Assembly: GCA_020721805.1 (NCBI GenBank)
Contig: DYMB01000005.1
Span: 1 to 64,000, forward strand
DNA from: Acetofilamentum sp.
GTDB lineage: Bacteria; Hydrothermota; 32-111
Reading direction: 5' to 3'
Length of the DNA stretch: 64,000 nucleotides
A program made the position numbers and the translations under genes. Each line of letters starts with the position of its first letter. The stretch's first letter is position 1. Positions 58,214-64,000 of the stretch are shown here, one piece after another. The notes below the pieces were generated by a model. The model did no database searches and was not told the DNA's origin. It saw nothing but the letters and a program-made list of their open reading frames with translations.

Positions 58214-58975
58214 ATGAAAATTATAATTCTTGGATCAGGAACCTCTACCGGGGTACCAATTCTGGGATGTGACTGTCCTGTTTGTAATTCGATGGAACCT
58301 GAAGATAAAAGATCTCGACCTGGAATAATGATAATAAAAGATAATTTTAATCTTCTTGTGGATGCCTCTCAGGATCTCAGGGAACAGTTGTTAAAAAATA
58401 AGATAGAAAGAATAGATGGAATACTTATAACGCATGCTCATGCTGATCACATATTTGGATTGGATGATACCAGAATGATAACAAAAAAATATAAAAAGGA
58501 TATGGAGATATACACATCAGTTGATGTCGAAAAACAAATAAGAAGGGTTTACGATTATGTTTTTAACGATTCACAAGAGGGTGGTGGAAAACCAAAATTC
58601 ATATTCAGAGATGTTGAAAAAGTTAAAAACATAGGTCCGTTCGAGTTAAAACTTTTTGAATACTATCATGGAAAACTTAAATTGAAAGGTTATATTCTTG
58701 ATAAACTGGTTATAGTTATGGATGGCTCATACATAGATATGAACAATTACAAATTGATAAAAGATAATGGAGAGTATATCATTATAAACGGTTTAAGGAC
58801 AAGACCACATCCAACACATTTTTCTATTCCTGAAACTCTCTTTTTTGTTAAATCCTTAAATTATAAAAAGGGTTTTGTTATCCATCTTTCAGATTCTTTA
58901 ACACATAAGGATCTTTTAAAAATCTTTCCTGACAACATCATACCAACCTATGATAATCTTCAGGTAACCATATGA
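58214..58975 (+). CDS. MBL-fold hydrolase, PhnP-like
   Basis: 253 residues. The first metal motif is THAHADHIFGLDD; GTSTGVPILGCDCPVCNS at the N-terminus, with its cysteines, and PTHFSIPETL near the end are characteristic of the PhnP/YycJ-like group that cleaves cyclic phosphodiesters. The substrate is not known. AGGAGA-type site TGGAGATAG before the start, and 4-bp overlap with uvrB. Confidence 0.85.
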   Translation: MKIIILGSGTSTGVPILGCDCPVCNSMEPEDKRSRPGIMIIKDNFNLLVDASQDLREQLLKNKIERIDGILITHAHADHIFGLDDTRMITKKYKKDMEIYTSVDVEKQIRRVYDYVFNDSQEGGGKPKFIFRDVEKVKNIGPFELKLFEYYHGKLKLKGYILDKLVIVMDGSYIDMNNYKLIKDNGEYIIINGLRTRPHPTHFSIPETLFFVKSLNYKKGFVIHLSDSLTHKDLLKIFPDNIIPTYDNLQVTI

Positions 58976-60957
58976 ACGGATTCAAAATTTTTTCCAGATA
59001 TTCTTTAACCGATGAACAAAGAAGAGCGGTTGATAAACTTGTTGAAGGTGTTCTTTCAAGAAAAAAGTATCAGGTACTACTTGGGATAACAGGTTCTGGA
59101 AAAACTTTTACCATAGCGAATGTTATAGAAAAACTTAACAGACCAACTCTTATACTATCACATAACAAAACACTTGCCGCGCAACTTTACGGTGAATTGA
59201 AAACACTTTTTCCAGAGAATGCTATTGAATATTTTATATCCTATTATGATTATTATCAGCCAGAAGCTTATCTTCCCGATAGGGATATCTATATTGAGAA
59301 AGAGGTTGATATAAACGAATATATAGATAAGATGAGGTTGAAAGCGACAGTTTCTCTTTATGAAAGAAGGGATGTTATAATCGTTGCATCCGTCTCCTGT
59401 ATATATACACTCGGTTCTCCTTATGATTATTATGAACAGATCTTTTCTATAAAAAGTGGAGATTTTTTTGAAATGGAAAGGTTGGTAGATAAACTGGTTA
59501 GTATGCAGTATACAAGAAACGACATAGATTTTTCTCGTGGGAGGTTCAGGATAATTGGAAACAATGTTGATATTTTCCCATCGCATTTAGATACACCTGT
59601 AAGGATCGTTTATAATGATCAGAATATAGAAGAATTATACACTTTTGATCCGTTAAATAATTCAAAAATAAATGAACTTGAAATCTTTTCATTCTTTCCC
59701 GCAAAACATTTCATTACATCCGATTCAAAGATAAAAATGGCGGTATCTTCCATAAGAAAGGAATTGAGAGAAAGGGAAAGGGAGTTAAAAAAAGAGAAAA
59801 AATTTCTTGAGGCGAACAGATTGGTTTCAAGAACCAACTATGATCTTGAACTACTCAAAGAGGTCGGTTACTGCAATGGAATAGAAAACTATTCAAGACA
59901 CATAGATGGGAGAAAAGAGAATCAGAGGCCCTATACTTTGATAGATTATTTTAAAGAGGATTTTTTAACCGTTATAGATGAATCACATGTTACCATACCA
60001 CAGATAAGGGGAATGTATGCTGGTGATAGAGCAAGAAAGATGAATCTTATAGAATATGGATTCAGATTAAAATCTGCACTTGATAATAGACCATTAACTC
60101 TTGAAGAGTTTGAAAATATAACTGGTAATATAATATGTATGTCTGCAACACCTGCTGAATATGAAATTGAACGAGCAAAAGAAGTTGTAGAACTCGTCAT
60201 AAGACCAACAGGTCTTGTCGATCCTGAGATAATTTTGAAAAAAACTGAAAATCAGGTTGATGATCTTATTGAAACCATAAAAGAAGTTGTAAAAAGAAAC
60301 GAAAGGGTTCTTGTAACCACCCTTACAAAAAAGATGGCAGAGTCTCTTGCAAAATATCTTGAAGAGAAAGGTATCAGAGTTAAATATATGCACTCTGAAA
60401 TCGATTCCATAGAAAGAGTCAGTATCATAAGAGGCTTGAGACTGAAAGAGTTTGATGTTCTGGTTGGAATAAATCTTTTAAGGGAAGGGCTGGATCTACC
60501 TGAAGTTTCACTGGTGGCGATACTGGATGCCGATAAGGAAGGCTTTTTAAGATCCGAAACATCTCTGATCCAGACGATGGGAAGAGCTGCGAGAAATGTT
60601 AATGGTAAGGTGATACTTTATGCTGATATGATAACCGATAGTATGAGAAAGGCTATCGATATAACAAGAAAAAGAAGAGAAAAACAACTCGAATACAATA
60701 GAAAAAATAATATAATTCCCAAAACAATTTCAAAAAATGTTGATGAGATATTGGTGGTGACGGATATAGCATCGTCCTTCACAAAGGATATTGAAGAAGA
60801 GATGGATGAAGAAATTCTTAAACTTTCAAATATAGAAAAAATCGATCTGATAGAAAAATTGACAGAGAGTATGCATAGATACGCTGCCCAACTCGAATTT
60901 GAAAAGGCAGCCAAATTGAGAGATAAGATCAAAGAAATAAAAAAGAGTATCGGTTAA
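58972..60957 (+). CDS. uvrB: Excinuclease ABC subunit B
   Basis: 661 residues. Walker A GITGSGKTFT near 43-52; the beta-hairpin and DNA-contact segment YYDYYQPEAYLPDRDIYIEK; VIDESHVTIPQIRGMY (DEAD-like box); VGINLLREGLDLPEVSLV and QTMGRAARNVNG (motifs V and VI); C-terminal UVR motif YAAQLEFEKAAKLRDKIKE. Damage recognition in nucleotide excision repair with UvrA and UvrC. Confidence 0.97.
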   Translation: MNGFKIFSRYSLTDEQRRAVDKLVEGVLSRKKYQVLLGITGSGKTFTIANVIEKLNRPTLILSHNKTLAAQLYGELKTLFPENAIEYFISYYDYYQPEAYLPDRDIYIEKEVDINEYIDKMRLKATVSLYERRDVIIVASVSCIYTLGSPYDYYEQIFSIKSGDFFEMERLVDKLVSMQYTRNDIDFSRGRFRIIGNNVDIFPSHLDTPVRIVYNDQNIEELYTFDPLNNSKINELEIFSFFPAKHFITSDSKIKMAVSSIRKELRERERELKKEKKFLEANRLVSRTNYDLELLKEVGYCNGIENYSRHIDGRKENQRPYTLIDYFKEDFLTVIDESHVTIPQIRGMYAGDRARKMNLIEYGFRLKSALDNRPLTLEEFENITGNIICMSATPAEYEIERAKEVVELVIRPTGLVDPEIILKKTENQVDDLIETIKEVVKRNERVLVTTLTKKMAESLAKYLEEKGIRVKYMHSEIDSIERVSIIRGLRLKEFDVLVGINLLREGLDLPEVSLVAILDADKEGFLRSETSLIQTMGRAARNVNGKVILYADMITDSMRKAIDITRKRREKQLEYNRKNNIIPKTISKNVDEILVVTDIASSFTKDIEEEMDEEILKLSNIEKIDLIEKLTESMHRYAAQLEFEKAAKLRDKIKEIKKSIG

Positions 60958-60968
60958 AATTGGATTAC

Positions 60969-60997
60969 TTGATTTTTTATCCATCAGGTATTATCAT
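60969..60997 (+). promoter_or_regulatory. Candidate leaderless promoter of M14 peptidase gene
   Basis: TTGATT (60969-60974), 17-bp spacer, TATCAT (60992-60997), then six bases to the ATG at 61004; no Shine-Dalgarno. Confidence 0.55.
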
Positions 60998-61003
60998 AAA
61001 AAT

Positions 61004-63169
61004 ATGAAAAAAATTATCCTATCTTTTATGATTCTTTTTACAATCTCTTTTTGTTATTCACAGGTGATGATTTATGTGGATAAAGAAAATTTTAAAGTCT
61101 TAAAGGATAATTTTAAATCAATCGACTTGGTTGGATTCGTTAAAGATAAAGAATATCTTTTAAACTTTTCTCCAAAAGATTTTTTGAAGGTAAAAGAGTT
61201 AAAAGTTGATTATAAAATTTTTGTTAGAAGGGAAACAAAAACTGATTATAAAACACTCTCTCAATACTATAGTTATATCGATTCACTCGTGATGAAGTAT
61301 AACGGTATTACCGTTCTTGAGACCCTTGGTTTTACATATAACAACAATCCACTTGTTATTATAAAAATTAACGGCAAAGATCCGCAACATTATTCTAAAG
61401 AAAAGACTTTTCTTCTTATGGCTTTACATCACGCGAGAGAATGGCAAACGACAGTCACCGCATTATTTTTTGCCGAATCACTACTTGCTTCGTATGGAAA
61501 TGATAGTCTTATAACTTCACTGATCGATAAAAATTTTATAATAATTTACCCTATTGTGAATCCTGATGGATACTATTATTCACATGATGATCCATCAGGT
61601 AACAGTTACTGGAGAAAAAATAGGTCATATAGAAACGGTTATTATGGAGTGGATCTCAACAGAAATTATGGAGGGGGATGTAACAGAATAGTTCAGAGTG
61701 ATTGGGGTTATCCTTCGGGAATAACACATAATCCAGCTGATGATTGGACATATTGCGGTCCATATCCTTCAAGTGAAAGGGAGGTGCAATCGGTTGAAAA
61801 CCTTATTAAATCTTATGATGTAAAAATATCACTCTCCCTGCATTCCTATGGTCAGGTTGTTCTTTATCCGTGGGCTTCAGTTTACAATTTAACTCTTGAT
61901 GAGGACATTATTAGAAATTTTGCTTTTAAAATAGCTTCATCTATGAGAAAAAATGATTCCTCGCCCTATGATACTCTAAGATCTGTTGCTTTATATGCTA
62001 CAACTGGAGATGCCGATGATTGGATCTATGGTTATTCAAAATTTGTTAAAGGAAAAACAACTATTCCTTTTACCATAGAGATGGATGAAGATTTCCAGCC
62101 ACCATCATCTACACTCGATTCATTATGTAGAAAAGTCTTTCCAGGATTTTTACAGGGGCTTATACTTGTGGATGGTCTTGATGGAAATTTGAATGAAATT
62201 CCTTTAAAACCTGATCCAGCGATAATAAACGATACACTTGTCTGGAGTCTCACAAATAAAGAATATGCGGAATATTATAAAGTAAAACTCTATTCCGATG
62301 GTAAATCCTTTATCGATACTTTAAGTTCAATGAAGAATTACAGAATAACAAATGTCCATCTTGATTCTTTAGATTATCTTTCCCCAAATTTCTCTTTCCA
62401 TCCAGAGAATATGAACAATTCATTTTCAATAATAGAAACGAATTATAAGAGAATGTATGGTCAGGATGATACTTTCTTCATATCGTTGAAGTATGATCTT
62501 GAAAAAGATCATGATGTTTTGCTTTTAGAATACACAAAGGATCTTCTTGAATATCTACCCATCGATACCCTTTATTATAAATTTACTGGAACAGATTTTA
62601 TATGGAGAAATTTAAAAATTCCGTTTAAAGGTGATTCGGGTTTTATAAACATTAGAATAAGAACTCTTTTTGATCCTTCAACACTTGCAAATGGTGTATG
62701 GATAGATGATATTGGATATATTACAAGTTTTTTCGAGGATACATTATACAAAGATTCGATTCTGGATACTTTTATGTTTATAGAAATTCCACCTGTTTTA
62801 AGTTCAAAAAATAAATTCTTCGAGATAACACCTTACGATGAAAATTTTGGATATACGATATCATCCGATTATATTGAATATCTTTTCCCTCTTTCGATAC
62901 CACCCATTTTCTATGATACTGTAAGATTGTTTGATTATTCCATAAGTTTTGATTTTACAAAAAAGGATCTTATATTTAAATCTTTTTATCCATCGAATAA
63001 AAAAATAGAATTAAAAATTTTTAATATTCTCGGTAGTATCGTCTATAGAAAAGAATTTCTTTTATCCGATCTTGAAATCATAAATCTGGGGTTTTTGAAA
63101 AGTGGAAAATATTTTTTGGTAACATCTGATGATGGGAAGAAAAGAAATGGTCTTCTTATTTTAAAATGA
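61004..63169 (+). CDS. Secreted M14 zinc carboxypeptidase with sorting-domain-like end
   Basis: 721 residues. A signal peptide is followed by a prosegment and the M14 domain (about 85-390). Zinc ligands His143 and Glu146 lie in HHAREW, His280 in SLHSYGQ, and the catalytic Glu359 in TIEMDEDF; YPIVNPDGY and VDLNRNYGG are substrate-side motifs. The C-terminal half has a strand-rich domain and ends IKIFNILGSIVYRKEF-like (ELKIFNILGSIVY) with SGKYFLVTSDDG, a type A sorting pattern. It would trim peptides outside the cell. A decayed relative is at 30648-31020. Confidence 0.92.
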   Translation: MKKIILSFMILFTISFCYSQVMIYVDKENFKVLKDNFKSIDLVGFVKDKEYLLNFSPKDFLKVKELKVDYKIFVRRETKTDYKTLSQYYSYIDSLVMKYNGITVLETLGFTYNNNPLVIIKINGKDPQHYSKEKTFLLMALHHAREWQTTVTALFFAESLLASYGNDSLITSLIDKNFIIIYPIVNPDGYYYSHDDPSGNSYWRKNRSYRNGYYGVDLNRNYGGGCNRIVQSDWGYPSGITHNPADDWTYCGPYPSSEREVQSVENLIKSYDVKISLSLHSYGQVVLYPWASVYNLTLDEDIIRNFAFKIASSMRKNDSSPYDTLRSVALYATTGDADDWIYGYSKFVKGKTTIPFTIEMDEDFQPPSSTLDSLCRKVFPGFLQGLILVDGLDGNLNEIPLKPDPAIINDTLVWSLTNKEYAEYYKVKLYSDGKSFIDTLSSMKNYRITNVHLDSLDYLSPNFSFHPENMNNSFSIIETNYKRMYGQDDTFFISLKYDLEKDHDVLLLEYTKDLLEYLPIDTLYYKFTGTDFIWRNLKIPFKGDSGFINIRIRTLFDPSTLANGVWIDDIGYITSFFEDTLYKDSILDTFMFIEIPPVLSSKNKFFEITPYDENFGYTISSDYIEYLFPLSIPPIFYDTVRLFDYSISFDFTKKDLIFKSFYPSNKKIELKIFNILGSIVYRKEFLLSDLEIINLGFLKSGKYFLVTSDDGKKRNGLLILK

Positions 63170-64000
63170 ACCAGACAATTTCAGATTTTTTATTTTACCT
63201 GAAAAATAACAGAGGTTTTTCTGAAAATACTCTTAAATCTTATGAGGATGATCTAAAACAGTTTGAGTTGTTTTTAAAGAAAATCGATATAAGCGAATTT
63301 TCTCTTGTTAAAAGAGAAAATATAAGGGATTTTATTGGATATCTGATGGGAAATAGCATCTCTAAAAGATCGATAACGAGAAAAATTTCAACACTTAAAA
63401 CATTCTTTAAATTTCTCAAGTATAAAGAACTTATAACCGATAACCCGATCAGTTTTGCTAAAGGATTAAAATTTGAAAAAAAATTACCTCAAACTCTTTC
63501 CGTTGCTGTTATAAACAGATTCCTTGATTCTTTCGATGAAAAAGATTTTCTTGGTATAAGAGATCACCTTATATTTGAAATACTCTATGGGACAGGGTTA
63601 AGGTCTAATGAACTCATAAATCTTGAAGATAAGGATATTGATGTTGAAAACAGAATACTCAAAATAACTAAAGGTAAAGGGAAAAAGGAAAGAATAGTTC
63701 CATTCAGTCAAAAAGTGAAAGATTTACTCATAAGGTATATCGAAATCAGAGATTCAAGAATAAAAAAAGTTTCTAAAAATCTTATCGTTTCCAAAAATGG
63801 TAGACAACTTGATAACAGAATGGTAAGAAGGATAGTTAAAAAGAGAATAAAAGATTTTGCTGAAATGTCCGATATTTCTCCACACACTCTAAGACACTCT
63901 TTTGCAACCCATATGCTAAACAGCGGGGCTGATATAAGATTTGTTCAAGAACTACTTGGTCATTCTTCAATATCTACAACTCAGATTTATACACACACAT
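63166..64000 (+). CDS. XerC/XerD-type tyrosine recombinase (cut by window edge)
   Basis: About 278 residues are present with no stop. The N-terminal SAM-like domain (NRGFSENTLKSYEDDLKQF) is followed by the catalytic domain: Arg in YGTGLRSNELINL, Lys in TKGKGKKERIVPF, HTLRHSFATHML, LLGHSSISTTQIYTH with the nucleophile Tyr just before the edge. It starts 4 bp inside the M14 gene. It fits a housekeeping Xer dimer-resolution recombinase; an integrase is possible but nothing mobile adjoins. Confidence 0.93.
   Translation, partial: MNQTISDFLFYLKNNRGFSENTLKSYEDDLKQFELFLKKIDISEFSLVKRENIRDFIGYLMGNSISKRSITRKISTLKTFFKFLKYKELITDNPISFAKGLKFEKKLPQTLSVAVINRFLDSFDEKDFLGIRDHLIFEILYGTGLRSNELINLEDKDIDVENRILKITKGKGKKERIVPFSQKVKDLLIRYIEIRDSRIKKVSKNLIVSKNGRQLDNRMVRRIVKKRIKDFAEMSDISPHTLRHSFATHMLNSGADIRFVQELLGHSSISTTQIYTHT

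Overview
The window is about 64 kb of a very AT-rich bacterial chromosome, with genes packed head to tail and frequent 4-20 bp overlaps. It looks like a Gram-negative-type (two-membrane) organism: there is a porin-like protein, a Wzi-like barrel, lipoproteins with lipoboxes, and several secreted proteins ending in domains that resemble type IX secretion (T9SS type A) sorting signals. Those C-termini, together with a gingipain-type C25 peptidase and an indolepyruvate:ferredoxin oxidoreductase, suggest an uncultured anaerobe of the FCB superphylum or a nearby candidate phylum such as WOR-3. That placement is inference only. I saw no rRNA, tRNA or CRISPR array.

Layout. 1-2,200 is a decayed accessory patch: a small lipoprotein, a nested palindrome, a transposase-type reading frame full of stops, a GTCATTGCGA-bordered inverted repeat and a thioredoxin-like gene. 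2,190-9,763 is a complete phosphate regulon: porin, pstS, pstC, pstA, pstB, phoB, phoR, phoU, preceded by four TTAACA-like repeats at an exact 11-bp period (a Bacillus-style Pho box). 9,866-11,969 holds an internally deleted second copy of the inverted repeat and three minus-strand genes (zinc-ribbon/TM2, Smr, DUF1028-TPR). 12,296-23,989 is one long plus-strand run: sugar aminotransferase, oxidoreductase, sugar-phosphate transferase, ABC-2 transporter, pdxJ, a SPOR lipoprotein, folC, a penicillin-binding lipoprotein and an RqcH-like protein. 24,041-27,598 carries iorA, iorB and a glycosyltransferase. 27,599-30,563 has two small minus-strand genes, a 22-residue Lys/Ala/Pro peptide gene with its own promoter and terminator, an intracellular C25-like cysteine peptidase with a small partner, and a TauE-type permease. 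30,648-31,020 is a decayed M14 carboxypeptidase. 31,234-38,592 has an M23-like protein, an RlmI-like methyltransferase, a NeuC-like epimerase, smc and ftsY. 38,644-48,619 holds secreted proteins (one with two nearly identical repeats, one C25 peptidase), a pcm-type pseudogene and a second TauE permease. 48,624-64,000 is another dense plus-strand run: DUF502, corC-like, dnaE, an outer-membrane protein, purA, Wzi-like, flippase, MBL hydrolase, uvrB, M14 carboxypeptidase and a xer recombinase cut by the window edge.

Cross-cutting themes. (1) The phosphate regulon can be read as a circuit: Pho box, sensor kinase, regulator, high-affinity importer and an outer-membrane porin. (2) Transcription starts fall into two classes. 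One has a leader and a strong Shine-Dalgarno sequence. In the other, a TTGA(C/T)N -35 and a TANNAT -10 sit only 6-8 nt before an ATG that has no Shine-Dalgarno, as expected for leaderless mRNAs; I find six such cases, including phoB and both TauE genes. (3) Gene decay is visible at three places where no intact frame remains, and one pseudogene can be aligned to an intact M14 paralogue elsewhere in the window.
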